From: Teichococcus coralli
GTDB lineage: Bacteria; Pseudomonadota; Alphaproteobacteria; Acetobacterales; Acetobacteraceae
NCBI RefSeq assembly: GCF_009829925.1
Contig: NZ_SNVJ01000009.1
Location: 62,001-126,000, forward strand
Direction of reading: 5' to 3'
Length of the DNA stretch: 64,000 nt
Within the stretch, counting starts at the first letter, position 1, and each line of letters begins with the position of its first letter. The position numbers and the translations under genes were made by a program. Below, piece after piece: positions 7,167 to 16,335 of this stretch. A model generated the notes under the pieces. It was not told where the DNA came from. It was given only the letters and a program-made list of their open reading frames with translations, and ran no database searches.

Positions 7167-8813
7167 TCAGCGACGCTGCGGACCGAGGCGGAACCAGCGG
7201 AAGCCGTAGGGCTCCAGCTCCAGCGGGGCGTCGAGGTCGAGCGTGGTGCCCACAAGGTTGTCGCCGTCGCTGCTGAGCAGCGGCACGACGCGCGAGATGT
7301 CCTTGCCCAGCCGGAGCGGCGTGGAGAGCGCCCGGTCGCTGAAGTTGTGGGCGATCAGCAGGGCGTTGTTCCGCCAGGCGTAGCGCAGCAGCAGGATGCC
7401 CTCTTCCTTGCTGGGCAGCACCTCGTACTGCCCCCAGCCGATCTCCGGGCAGGCGCGGCGGATGCGGGTGAGCCGCTGCATGTGCTGCAGCAGGGAATCC
7501 GGTTGCTGCTGCTGCTGCGTGACGTTGACGCGCTTGTGCCCGAAGGTGCCGCCGGTGACGATGGGGCGCACCAGCCGCCTGGCCGGTGCGTCGGAGAAGC
7601 CGGCATTGGCCTCGTCGCTCCATTGCATCGGCGTGCGGACGGGCTGGCGATCCGGCAGGGAAAGCTCCTCGCCCATGCCGATCTCGTCGCCGTACCAGAT
7701 GACCGGCGTGCCGGGCAGGGAGAACATCAGGCTGTAGGCCATGGCCAGCCGGCGCGGGTCGCCGCCGAGCATCGGCGCGAGGCGGCGGCGGATGCCGCGG
7801 TTGTAGAGCTGCATGCCCGGCTCGGGGCCGAAGGCGGCGAAGACCTCCTGGCGTTCCTCGTCGGAGAGGCGGCCGAGGTCCACCTCGTCATGGTTGCGCA
7901 GGAAGGTGGCCCATTGCGCCGAAGGCGGAAGCGGCGGCGCCGCCTTCAGCCGTTCCGTGACCGGAGCGGCGGTCTTGCGCGCCAGCGCCAGGAAGGTGTT
8001 CTGGTTGAGCAGGAAGTTGAAGATCATGTGCAGGCGGTCGTTGTCGCCGAAATACTCGTCCACCTCCTTGTCCGGGATGTTGGCCTCGGCGAGCAGCATG
8101 GCCTCGGCCTGCCGCCAGGACAGGAACTCGCGCATCTCGTTGAGGTAGCGGTGCGGGTCCCGCCGCCCCTTCGGCGCCTGCTGGTCGCGGTACTCGATCA
8201 GGAAGGGCACGGCGTCGATGCGGAAGCCGGAGGCGCCCATCTGCAGCCAGAACCCCATGATGCGCTGGATCTCCTCGCGCACCGCGGGGTTGGTGATGTT
8301 GAGGTCGGGCTGGTGCTTGAGGAAGCGGTGCATGTACCAGGCGCCGGCCACCTTGTCGTAGGTCCAGGTGCTTTCCTGCACGCCGGGAAAGACCATGCCC
8401 TTGTCGGCGTCCTTGGGCTTGGTGTCGGACCAGACGTACCAGTCGCGGCGTGGCGAGTTGCGGTCCCGCCGCGCTTCCTGGAACCAGGGATGGTCGATCG
8501 AGGTGTGGTTGACCACGAGATCGACGATGACGCGCAGGCCGCGGTCCTGGGCCGCCTGCATGAACTCCACCATGTCGCCCAGCGTGCCGAGGCGCGGATC
8601 GACGTTGTAGTAGTCGGTGATGTCGTAGCCGTTGTCGCGGTTCGGGGAAGGATGGAAGGGGAGCAGCCAGAGGCAGGTGGCGCCGAGCGCCTCGATATGG
8701 TCGAGGCGGTCGGCCAGGCCACGGAAGTCGCCCACGCCATCGCCGTTCGAGTCGATGAAGGTCTCGACGTCGAGGCAATAGATGACGGCGTTCTTGTACC
8801 AGAGATTGAGCAT
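7167..8813 (-). CDS. Trehalose synthase / alpha-amylase family (GH13) protein
   Basis: A 548-residue cytoplasmic GH13 protein. The start MLNLWYKNAVIYCLDVETF resembles trehalose synthases. GH13 conserved regions are visible: VVNHTSIDHPW, GFRIDAVPF with nucleophile Asp200, LLAEANI with acid/base Glu243, and LRNHDE with Asp309. Length fits the catalytic plus C-terminal beta domain, without the maltokinase fusion found in many TreS proteins. Likely reaction: interconversion of maltose and trehalose, or another alpha-glucosyl transfer. ATG 8813 was chosen because the frame upstream is low-complexity and the homologous start is here. It is divergent from the kelch gene and convergent with the transglutaminase genes. 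Confidence 0.87.
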   Translation of the reverse strand: MLNLWYKNAVIYCLDVETFIDSNGDGVGDFRGLADRLDHIEALGATCLWLLPFHPSPNRDNGYDITDYYNVDPRLGTLGDMVEFMQAAQDRGLRVIVDLVVNHTSIDHPWFQEARRDRNSPRRDWYVWSDTKPKDADKGMVFPGVQESTWTYDKVAGAWYMHRFLKHQPDLNITNPAVREEIQRIMGFWLQMGASGFRIDAVPFLIEYRDQQAPKGRRDPHRYLNEMREFLSWRQAEAMLLAEANIPDKEVDEYFGDNDRLHMIFNFLLNQNTFLALARKTAAPVTERLKAAPPLPPSAQWATFLRNHDEVDLGRLSDEERQEVFAAFGPEPGMQLYNRGIRRRLAPMLGGDPRRLAMAYSLMFSLPGTPVIWYGDEIGMGEELSLPDRQPVRTPMQWSDEANAGFSDAPARRLVRPIVTGGTFGHKRVNVTQQQQQPDSLLQHMQRLTRIRRACPEIGWGQYEVLPSKEEGILLLRYAWRNNALLIAHNFSDRALSTPLRLGKDISRVVPLLSSDGDNLVGTTLDLDAPLELEPYGFRWFRLGPQRR

Positions 8814-8961
8814 CGGGGGCGGCTCCCTGCCTGTGCAACCGCTATAGCGCCTGAGCGGCGCAAGCGTTGTCGGAGCGGGAGAAGAAGGCGGGAAAAGAGG
8901 GTTTCCCTCCGGCCCGCCCGCTGCGCTAGCGTCGGCACGTCCGTTGCGGGAGGGAGACGAG

Positions 8962-10077
8962 ATGAGGCGCCGCCATCTGCTTGGTGCCGGGGCCGCCCTG
9001 CTGGGGGCGCCGGCGGCGAGCCATGCCCAGCAGCCGGGGCTGCGGCCGCTGCCGCCCTCGCCGGATCGCTTCCATTCCCTGCCGCAGGGCGGCGCGCCGC
9101 ACCACCTGACGCAGCAGCAGGAGGCGCAGCGGGTGATCGCGAGCCCGGCGCCGCCGGGGCCGCCGGGGCGCTGGGAAGGCCGTGCCGAGATGCCGATCCC
9201 GCGCAGCGAGATGGCCTGGGCCGCCGCCTGGGAGGGACGCATGCACGTGGTGGGCGGCTATGGGGAGGGGCGGGTCAACCGCGCCTATCACACCGTCTAT
9301 GACCCCGCGCAGGACCGCTGGTACGATGCGGCGCCGCTGCCGCGCGGGGCCAACCATGTGGCGGTGGTGGCGCATCGCGGCGTGGTTTATGCGCTGGGCG
9401 GCTTCGTCGAGCAGAACCGGGCCTGCGACGACAAGGCCTTCGCCTATGACGTGGCGGAGGACCGCTGGCGGGCCATCGCGCCGCTGCCCCGGCCGCGCGG
9501 CGCGGCGGCGGCGGTGATGCTGGGCGACGCGCTGCACCTGATCGGCGGCGCCACCGACCCCGCGAGCGAGCGGGCGAGCATCGGCTGGCACGAGGTCTAC
9601 GACCCGGCGGCCGACAAATGGGCATTGCGGCGGCCGCTGCCCGGCGCGCGCGATCATGTCGGCTGCGTGACGCATGAGGGGGGCATCCATGTCGCCGGCG
9701 GGCGGTTCAACACCTTCCAGTACAACACCGGGCTGCACCATGTTTACCTGCCGCAGCGCGACACCTGGGAGGAGCGGGCGCCGCTGCCGACGCCGCGCTC
9801 GGGGCACGGCATGGTTGCTTATCGCGACCGCTTCTTCTGCATGGGGGGCGAGGGCGGCATCATCGAGGGCGGGCGGACGGTGGAGGCGCGCGTCTATGGG
9901 CAGATGGAAAGCTATGATCCACAAGCCGACACCTGGATGAGCCATGCGCCGATGCCGACGCCGCGCCACGCGGTGGCGGCGGTGGCGATCGGCGACTGGG
10001 TGCATGTGGCGGGCGGTGGCGCGGTGCTCGGCGGCGCCGTGCAGTCGGCGGTGCACGAGGCCTTCACGCTGGGCTGA
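8962..10077 (+). CDS. Exported kelch-repeat protein
   Basis: A 371-residue protein. An N-terminal MRRRHLLGAGAALLGAPAASHA looks like a Tat or Sec signal peptide, cleaved after AxA. A Pro-rich linker follows, then about six kelch motifs from residue 75 to the end, each with a Gly-Gly pair and a YDPxxDxW-type element, predicting a beta-propeller in the periplasm. ATG 8962 has a good GGGAGGGAGA ribosome site; TTG 8944 is in frame but lies upstream of the signal. The function is unknown; kelch propellers can be binding modules or oxidases, and no copper-oxidase residues are evident. Confidence 0.85.
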   Translation: MRRRHLLGAGAALLGAPAASHAQQPGLRPLPPSPDRFHSLPQGGAPHHLTQQQEAQRVIASPAPPGPPGRWEGRAEMPIPRSEMAWAAAWEGRMHVVGGYGEGRVNRAYHTVYDPAQDRWYDAAPLPRGANHVAVVAHRGVVYALGGFVEQNRACDDKAFAYDVAEDRWRAIAPLPRPRGAAAAVMLGDALHLIGGATDPASERASIGWHEVYDPAADKWALRRPLPGARDHVGCVTHEGGIHVAGGRFNTFQYNTGLHHVYLPQRDTWEERAPLPTPRSGHGMVAYRDRFFCMGGEGGIIEGGRTVEARVYGQMESYDPQADTWMSHAPMPTPRHAVAAVAIGDWVHVAGGGAVLGGAVQSAVHEAFTLG

Positions 10078-10183
10078 GGGTCGGCATCGCCGCCGCGGAA
10101 CCAGCGGGCGCGTCGGAGGTCGGCGCGGCGTTCTGACAGGATGCTCCTCCACGCACCTCCCCTCGCCGGCGGCCGCGACGCGT

Positions 10184-10954
10184 TCATCCGCCCGCCGCGC
10201 GCCGTGCAGTCGGGGTGGCATCGCAGCCGGCCGGTGCGGTCGCGCGCAACATGGCCAGCATGTCCGCGGCGGCGCGGCGGACATGGGCGGCGTGGATGCG
10301 CTGCGCCGCCGCGCCGTCGCCACGTGCCAGCGCCTCGACCAGCGCCCAGTGCTCCTGCCGGATGGCGGCGAGGCGGCCGGGCGCGTAGCCGGCGCGGCCG
10401 CGCAGTGCGATGATCAGCGCGGTGTGCTGGTTGAGCAGGCGGATCGCTTCCGCGTTGCCGGCGGCGCGCAGGATGGCCTCGTGGAAGGCGCGGTTCAGCG
10501 CGCTGCAGGCCCGCAGCTCGCCGGATTCCACCGCCGCGTCGTAGCGGCGCTGGATGCCGCGCAGCTGCTCGATCACCGCGGGCGTGACGCGCGTGGCGGC
10601 CTGGCGGGTGAGAAAGCCTTCCAGCGCCTCGCGGATGTCGAACAGGCTGCGGATGAAGGCGGCGTCCATCGCCCGCACGCGGGCGCCCCGGTTGGGGGAA
10701 AGGATGACCAGCCCCTCGCCCTGGAGCTGCTGCAGCGCCTCGCGCACCGGCATCTGGCTGAGGCCATACAGCCGCGCGAGCTCGGCGATCTTCAGCCGGC
10801 CACCGGGGGGGATGCGGCCGGCGAGGATGTCGTTGCGCAGCCGCTCATGGACGCGCTGGTAGATGGTGCGGCCAAGGGCGGGGTCGGCTTCCGCGGCGTC
10901 GGGCAGGGGCGCGCTGGGCACGGGAGCGTCCTTGCTGCGCGGGCCAGGGGCCAC
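10184..10954 (-). CDS. GntR family transcriptional regulator, FadR/FCD type
   Basis: A 256-residue regulator. Residues about 28-95 are a winged helix of GntR type (IYQRVHERLRNDILAGRIPPG, then LYGLSQMPVREALQQLQGEGL); about 105-235 are an all-helical FCD ligand domain with metal-site residues such as FHEAIL. The start is GTG 10954; no in-frame ATG is available nearby. It is transcribed away from the sugar ABC/catabolic operon that begins at 11196, so it probably represses that operon and is relieved by a sugar acid or related metabolite, as is common in this family. Confidence 0.9.
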   Translation of the reverse strand: MAPGPRSKDAPVPSAPLPDAAEADPALGRTIYQRVHERLRNDILAGRIPPGGRLKIAELARLYGLSQMPVREALQQLQGEGLVILSPNRGARVRAMDAAFIRSLFDIREALEGFLTRQAATRVTPAVIEQLRGIQRRYDAAVESGELRACSALNRAFHEAILRAAGNAEAIRLLNQHTALIIALRGRAGYAPGRLAAIRQEHWALVEALARGDGAAAQRIHAAHVRRAAADMLAMLRATAPAGCDATPTARRAAGG

Positions 10955-10986
10955 CCCCGGGCGGGGTCATTCCGGCCTTGACCCGA

Positions 10987-11002
10987 TTGTCGATATGATC
11001 AA
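10987..11002. promoter_or_regulatory. Possible GntR operator in the divergent promoter region
   Basis: Within the 241-base gap between the GntR gene and the sugar operon, the only AT-rich stretch is around 10980-11010. It contains TTGTCGATATGATCAA, an imperfect dyad with TTG/CAA ends and an AT/AT centre, of the size bound by FadR-type regulators. The symmetry is weak and the site is a guess from position. Confidence 0.3.
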
Positions 11003-11195
11003 ATCTACCTCGCAACGAAACAAGAAACAAGGACCAGCCCCGGCGCGGCGACGCCACGGGGCCGCCAGGGAGACGAGACGGCCATGACCAGAAACACCTC
11101 CGGGACGTGACACCCCGAGGCCCGCCCGCCGGCGGGCCGCTCCGCGTGACCAGCACCGCCGGCCGCGAGGCAGGTCGGCCGAAGGGGAGGGAAGC

Positions 11196-12476
11196 ATGTT
11201 CACCATTGACCGCCGCGGCCTGATGGCGGGTGCCGCCAGCTTGCTCGCCGCGCCGCACCTCGCGCGCGCCCAGGGAAGCGTGAAGCCGCGCCTGACGCTG
11301 ATCTCGCAATGGAGCGCAGGCAGCGACGGCGCCGCCATCACCGCGCTCGGCCGCGTCTTCGAGCAGGAGGGCGGCGTCTGGCAGCACAGCCCGGTGCCGG
11401 GCTTCACCACGGAGATGATGAACAAGCTGCGCGCCGACATCCTGGCCGGCAACCCGCCGGCGGCCTCGCAGCTCAAGGGGCCGGAGATCGCCGCCTGGTC
11501 GCGCATCGCGCCGACGGTGGACCTGACGGAGGAGGTGAAGGCCGCCGGCTACGAGGAGGTGGTGGCGCCGGACCTGGCGAAGCTGCACAAGCCGCAGGGC
11601 AAGTGGATCGCGCTGCCGCTGCAGATCTACCGCACCAACACGCTTTTCGTCTCCAGCAAGGCGATGGCCAGGGTGGGCGCCACCGAGCTGCCGACCACCT
11701 GGGAGGCGTTCAACGCGCTGGCCGGCAAGATGCAGGCGGAGGGCATCACGCCCGTGGCCAATGGCGGCATCCGCTGGGATGACGGCATGAAGTTCGAGAT
11801 CGCGCTGGCCGGCATCAGCCCCGCCGCCTACCGCAAGGCCATCATGGAGCTGGACGACGACGCGCTGCGCGGGCCGGAGGTGCTGGCCGCCTTCCAGCAG
11901 CTGCGCCGCTTCGCCAACTGGATGGACCCGGCCGTCGCCGGGCAGCACTACAGCGTGTTCCTGCCGCGCTTCATCAAGGGCGAGATGGGCATGCTGATGA
12001 TGGGCGGCTGGGCGCAGGGCGTGATCCGGCACAACGGCTTCGACGCGGGCGACTACATGATCGGCCAGGCGCCGGTGGACAACGGCAAGCCCGCCTTCGT
12101 GCTGAACGCCGACGCCTTCATCTTCTGGCGCAGCAAGGAGCCGGACCTGCAGGCCGGACAGAAGCTGTTCGCCAAGCTGGTGATGAGCAAGCGGGTGCAG
12201 GAGATGTACTCGAAGACCACCGGCTCCATCCCCGTGCGGACGGACATGGACCTTTCGGGCGAGGGCTGGTCGGAAGGGCAGCGGGAGGCGGCGCGCTCGC
12301 TGAACGAGTCGGTGAAGGCCAATCAGGCGGTGCTCAGCCTGGCGCACAACATGGCGCAGTCCAACCAGCTCACCGCCGCGATGATCGACGTGCTGACGGA
12401 GTACGTGCACAACAAGGCCGTGACGCCCGAGCAGGGCCGGCAGCGGCTGGCCGAGGCGGTGGAAAGCGCGCGCTGA
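11196..12476 (+). CDS. Sugar ABC transporter substrate-binding protein (family 1)
   Basis: A 426-residue periplasmic receptor. The N-terminus DRRGLMAGAASLLAAPHLARAQ is a Tat-like signal peptide. The mature protein has the usual family-1 features: TEMMNKLRADILAGNPP near the start, YSVFLPRFIKGEMGMLMMGGW in the second lobe, and a C-terminal helical ending. It heads an operon with two MalF/MalG-type permeases 3 bases and then -8 bases away, followed by a MalK/UgpC-type ATPase. The sugar is not identified, but the downstream SDR, 2-hydroxyacid dehydrogenase and enolase-superfamily enzyme suggest an aldose that is oxidised without phosphorylation. Confidence 0.92.
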   Translation: MFTIDRRGLMAGAASLLAAPHLARAQGSVKPRLTLISQWSAGSDGAAITALGRVFEQEGGVWQHSPVPGFTTEMMNKLRADILAGNPPAASQLKGPEIAAWSRIAPTVDLTEEVKAAGYEEVVAPDLAKLHKPQGKWIALPLQIYRTNTLFVSSKAMARVGATELPTTWEAFNALAGKMQAEGITPVANGGIRWDDGMKFEIALAGISPAAYRKAIMELDDDALRGPEVLAAFQQLRRFANWMDPAVAGQHYSVFLPRFIKGEMGMLMMGGWAQGVIRHNGFDAGDYMIGQAPVDNGKPAFVLNADAFIFWRSKEPDLQAGQKLFAKLVMSKRVQEMYSKTTGSIPVRTDMDLSGEGWSEGQREAARSLNESVKANQAVLSLAHNMAQSNQLTAAMIDVLTEYVHNKAVTPEQGRQRLAEAVESAR

Positions 12477-12479
12477 GCC

Positions 12480-13484
12480 ATGCGGGCGGAGGCCGATTCC
12501 CTGCCGCCTCGCCCCGGCCTGGGGGAGGCGGCGATGCCGGCCGGCACCGCCGCCGTGGCCGGGGTGCCACCCTTGGCACGCCCGGCGCCGGCGCGCTGGC
12601 GTGGCTGGCTCGGCCGCCTTGCGCCGCATCTGGTGCTCTGGCCGCCGCTGCTGGTCAGCGTGCTGCACGTGGTGAGCTTCACCGCCTACACCACCTGGAT
12701 TTCCTTCACGCCCTCCACCCTGCTGCCGGAATACGACTGGGTGGGGGTGCAGAACTACGTCTCGGTGCTGAACTCGCGGAACTGGAAGATCGCCTACAGC
12801 AACCTGGTGATCTACGGCTGCGGCTTCGTGCTGCTGACCACGGCGCTCGGCCTGCTGCTGGCGGTGCTGATCGACCAGCGCATCCGCGCGGAGAACCTGT
12901 TCCGCACCATCTTCCTCTACCCGATGGCGGTTTCCTTCGTCGTCACCGGCACGGTCTGGGCCTGGCTGCTCAACCCGGGCATCGGCATCCAGCACCTGGT
13001 GCGCGGCTTCGGCTGGGCGGGCTTCCGCTTCGACTGGCTGGTGGACCGGGAGATGGCGATCTACACCATCGTCATCGCGGGCGCCTGGCAGGCCTCGGGC
13101 TTCGCCATGGCGCTGTTCCTGGCCGGCATCCGCTCGGTGGATGCCGACCTCTATAGGGCGGCGCAGATCGACGGCGCCGGGCCGTGGCGGATCTACCGGC
13201 GGGTGGTGCTGCCCTGCATCGGGCCGATCTTCATCGCCGTGCTGGTGATCCTGCTGCAATTCGCCATCAAGACCTTCGACCTGGTGCGGGCGCTGACCGG
13301 CGGCGGGCCGGGGCTGGCGACGCAACTGCCGACGCTCGTGGTTTATGACCTGATGTTCCAGCGCGGGCTGCTCGGGCGCGGCGCGGCGGCGGCGGTGATG
13401 CTGCTGCTCTCGCTCCTCGTCGTGCTGCTGCCCTATTTCGCCTATGCGCGCTGGCGCAAGCGCCGGGAGGCGCGGCATGGCTGA
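12480..13484 (+). CDS. Sugar ABC transporter permease, MalF/UgpA type
   Basis: A 334-residue inner-membrane permease with about six spans after a roughly 45-residue cytoplasmic N-terminal extension rich in Pro and Ala. The EAA loop that contacts the ATPase is seen as YRAAQIDGAGPWRIYRRVVLP near residue 225. It starts 3 bases after the binding-protein stop and its end overlaps the next permease by 8 bases, so the pair is translationally coupled. Confidence 0.92.
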   Translation: MRAEADSLPPRPGLGEAAMPAGTAAVAGVPPLARPAPARWRGWLGRLAPHLVLWPPLLVSVLHVVSFTAYTTWISFTPSTLLPEYDWVGVQNYVSVLNSRNWKIAYSNLVIYGCGFVLLTTALGLLLAVLIDQRIRAENLFRTIFLYPMAVSFVVTGTVWAWLLNPGIGIQHLVRGFGWAGFRFDWLVDREMAIYTIVIAGAWQASGFAMALFLAGIRSVDADLYRAAQIDGAGPWRIYRRVVLPCIGPIFIAVLVILLQFAIKTFDLVRALTGGGPGLATQLPTLVVYDLMFQRGLLGRGAAAAVMLLLSLLVVLLPYFAYARWRKRREARHG

Positions 13485-14361
13485 GGCGAAGGCGGCCGCC
13501 CTGGCGCCGGGGGCGCGCAACCCGCTCGGGCGCGGGGTGGTCTATGCCGTGCTGGCGGTGTTCGCGGTCTTCTACCTCGCGCCGCTGGTGGTGGTGGTGC
13601 TGAACTCGGTGCGCACGGCGCAGGATATCGGCGCCACCTCCGTCATCGGCTGGCCGCGCGAGCTGGCGTTCGACAATTTCAGCCGCGCCTGGGGCAGCTA
13701 CTGCATCGCGCAGACCTGCGCCGGCATCGCGCCCTACATGTGGAACTCCTTCCTGCTGGTGGTGCCGGCGACCATCATCTCAACGCTGCTCGGCGCGCTG
13801 AACGGCTATTCGGTCGCGCTGTGGCGCTTCCGCGGCGACAACTGGGTGTTCGGGCTGGTGACGCTCGGCGTTTTTCTGCCGGAGCAGATGAAGCTGATCC
13901 CCTGGGTGCTGGTGCTGCGCGAGCTCGGGCTGACCAACAGCATCTCCGGCCTGGTGCTGATCCATGTGGTGCAGGGCATCAGCTTCACCACGCTGTTCTG
14001 CCGCAACTACTACGTCGCCATCCCCGCCGAGCTGCTGAAGGCGGCGCGGATCGACGGCGCCGGGTATTTCCGCATCTTCTGGCGCATCGTGCTGCCGCTC
14101 TCGCCGCCGATCCTGATCGTCACGGTGATCTGGCAGTTCACGCATATTTGGAACGAGTTCCTCTACGGCGTGACCTTCACCTCCGGCCCGCAGCAGCCGG
14201 TGACGGCGGCGCTGATCGCGCTCAGCGTCTCGGTCAGCGAGGCGCCGCAATACGGGGTGCAGAGCGCGGCGGTGCTGCTCGCCGCGCTGCCGACGCTGCT
14301 GGTTTATCTGTTTGGGGGAAAGTACTTCCTGCGTGGGCTGACAGCCGGCGCGGTGAAGTAG
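13477..14361 (+). CDS. Sugar ABC transporter permease, MalG/UgpE type
   Basis: A 294-residue second permease of the sugar importer. About six hydrophobic spans; the EAA loop reads LKAARIDGAGYFRIFWRIVLP near residue 190. I chose ATG 13477, which overlaps the upstream stop by 8 bases, over the earlier in-frame start at 13444. Family length is about 280, so the gene looks complete. It forms the membrane channel with the product of the preceding gene. Confidence 0.92.
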   Translation: MAEAKAAALAPGARNPLGRGVVYAVLAVFAVFYLAPLVVVVLNSVRTAQDIGATSVIGWPRELAFDNFSRAWGSYCIAQTCAGIAPYMWNSFLLVVPATIISTLLGALNGYSVALWRFRGDNWVFGLVTLGVFLPEQMKLIPWVLVLRELGLTNSISGLVLIHVVQGISFTTLFCRNYYVAIPAELLKAARIDGAGYFRIFWRIVLPLSPPILIVTVIWQFTHIWNEFLYGVTFTSGPQQPVTAALIALSVSVSEAPQYGVQSAAVLLAALPTLLVYLFGGKYFLRGLTAGAVK

Positions 14362-14415
14362 TGGCCCGGTCGGCGCTGCCGTGAATCGGTCCACCAGAGA
14401 ACAGGAGGAAGCCGG

Positions 14416-15531
14416 ATGTCCGCGCTGGTGATCCGGGGGGTGCGAAAGCGGTTCGGGGCGCAGGAGGTGCTGAAGGGCATCGACATCGCGGCCGAGAGCG
14501 GCGAGTTCATCGTGCTGGTCGGGCCCTCGGGCTGCGGCAAGTCCACGCTGCTCAACATCGTCGCCGGGCTGGAGCAGCCGGATGCGGGGGATGTCGAGAT
14601 CGCCGGGCGGGTGGTGACGCGGGTGCCGCCCAAGGACCGGGACATCGCCATGGTGTTCCAGTCCTACGCGCTCTACCCGACCATGACGGTGCGGCAGAAC
14701 ATCACCTTCGGCATGGAGTGCCGCGGCGTGCCGAAGCGGCAGCAGGCCGAGGCCCTGGCGCGCACGGCGCGGCTGTTGCAGATCGAGGCGCTGCTGGAGC
14801 GCAAGCCCGCGCAGCTCTCGGGCGGGCAGCGGCAGCGCGTGGCGATGGGACGCGCGCTGGTGCGCGACCCGCTGCTGTTCCTGTTCGACGAGCCGCTCTC
14901 CAACCTCGACGCCAAGCTGCGCGTCGAGATGCGGATGGAGATCAAGCAGCTCCACCGGCGCATCGGCGCCACCATGGTCTATGTGACGCATGACCAGATC
15001 GAGGCGATGACGATGGCCACGCGCATCGCGGTGATGCACCAGGGCGCGGTGCAGCAGTTCGCCGATCCGGACACGGTCTATAACCGGCCGGCCAACCTGT
15101 TCGTCGCGCGGTTCATGGGGGCGCCGCCGATGAACACGGTGGCCGCGCGGCTGGTGGGGGGTGAGCGGCCGGTGGCGGTGATCGGCGCCGGGCGGCCGGA
15201 CGAGATTCGCCTGACCTTGCCGGCCGAGGGCGGGCCGCCGCCGGGCTGGCGGAACCGCGAGGTGGTGCTGGGCATCCGGCCGGAGGCGATCGCCGAGGCC
15301 GGCCGGCGCTTCGGGGCGGAGGAGGGCAGCTTCTCCACCCTGGAGGCGCCGGTGGAGATGACCGAGCCGACCGGGGCGGAGACCATCGTCATGATGCGGC
15401 TCGGCGGCGAGCCGGTGCTCGGCCGGGTGGCACCGGATGTGCGCCCCGTGGTGGGCGGCGCCGCGCGCTTCGCGGTGGACACGCGCCGCATCTGCCTTTT
15501 CGACCCAGCGACGGAGCAGTTGATCGCATGA
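14416..15531 (+). CDS. Sugar ABC transporter ATP-binding protein, MalK/UgpC type
   Basis: A 371-residue ATPase. Walker A GPSGCGKST at about 36-44, signature LSGGQRQRVAMGRALV, Walker B LFLFDEPLSNLDAKLR and the switch His in YVTHDQIEAM are all present. A C-terminal regulatory beta (TOBE/MOP-like) domain spans about 240-371. It powers the importer encoded just upstream after a 54-base gap. Its stop overlaps the SDR start (ATGA), coupling transport with the first catabolic gene. Confidence 0.93.
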   Translation: MSALVIRGVRKRFGAQEVLKGIDIAAESGEFIVLVGPSGCGKSTLLNIVAGLEQPDAGDVEIAGRVVTRVPPKDRDIAMVFQSYALYPTMTVRQNITFGMECRGVPKRQQAEALARTARLLQIEALLERKPAQLSGGQRQRVAMGRALVRDPLLFLFDEPLSNLDAKLRVEMRMEIKQLHRRIGATMVYVTHDQIEAMTMATRIAVMHQGAVQQFADPDTVYNRPANLFVARFMGAPPMNTVAARLVGGERPVAVIGAGRPDEIRLTLPAEGGPPPGWRNREVVLGIRPEAIAEAGRRFGAEEGSFSTLEAPVEMTEPTGAETIVMMRLGGEPVLGRVAPDVRPVVGGAARFAVDTRRICLFDPATEQLIA

Positions 15532-16304
15532 CGGGGGTGAGCGCCTCGCGCTACGCGGGGATCGAGGGAAGGCTCGTCATCGTGACGGGCGGGGCGAGCG
15601 GCATCGGCGCCGCCTTCGTGCGCGGCTTCGCCGGGCAGGGGGCGCGCGTGGCCTTCCTGGACCGGCAGGCGGAGGAGGGGGCGGCGCTGGCCGAGGCGCT
15701 CGCCGCCGAGGGGGCGGCGGAGCCGCTCTTCGTGCCCTGCGACCTGACCGACATCCCGGCGCTGAAGGCGGCCATGGCGCGCATCCGCGAGGCGCGCGGG
15801 CCGGCCGCCGTGCTGGTGAACAACGCCGCCAACGACCAGCGGCAGGACTTCGCCGAGGTGACGGAGGAGAGCTTCGACTGGATGATGGCGGTGAACTTCC
15901 GCCATGCCTTCTTCGCCGCGCAGGCGGTGGTGCCGCAGATGCGGGAGCTGGGCGGGGGCTCGATCATCAACATGTCCTCCGTCGCCTGGATGAACGGGGC
16001 GGCGGAGATGCAGGCCTACAGCGCGGCCAAGGCGGCGGTGGTGGGCTTCACCAACTCCCTGGCGCGGCAGGTCGGGCCGGACCGCATCCGGGTGAACGCC
16101 ATCGCGCCGGGCATGGTGATCACGCCGCGGCAGCGGGCGCTGTGGTTCCAGGACGCGCGGCGGATCACCGAGATGCGGGCGCGGCAATGCATTCCCGATG
16201 CCATCGAGCCGGAGGAGATCGCCCGGCTCGCGCTGTTCCTCGCCTCGGATGACAGCCGGCTGATCACCAAGCAATGCTTCATGGTCAATGGCGGCTCGCG
16301 CTGA
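15528..16304 (+). CDS. SDR family oxidoreductase (probable sugar 1-dehydrogenase)
   Basis: A 258-residue classical short-chain dehydrogenase. Cofactor motif VTGGASGIGAAF near residue 19, NNAAN near 102, catalytic Ser in NMSSVAW and YSAAK with the active Tyr and Lys, and the end FMVNGGSR. It is coupled to the sugar ABC ATPase by a 4-base overlap. In this setting the likely job is oxidation of the imported aldose to its lactone in the cytoplasm, the first step of a non-phosphorylating route. The exact sugar is inferred only from context. Confidence 0.87.
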   Translation: MTGVSASRYAGIEGRLVIVTGGASGIGAAFVRGFAGQGARVAFLDRQAEEGAALAEALAAEGAAEPLFVPCDLTDIPALKAAMARIREARGPAAVLVNNAANDQRQDFAEVTEESFDWMMAVNFRHAFFAAQAVVPQMRELGGGSIINMSSVAWMNGAAEMQAYSAAKAAVVGFTNSLARQVGPDRIRVNAIAPGMVITPRQRALWFQDARRITEMRARQCIPDAIEPEEIARLALFLASDDSRLITKQCFMVNGGSR

Positions 16305-16335
16305 GTCGCCACGGGTCATGGGAAGGAAATGAGCG

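Noticed and set aside
11020..11195. Riboswitch in the leader of the sugar operon
   Set aside because: No conserved aptamer pattern or terminator/antiterminator pair could be recognised.
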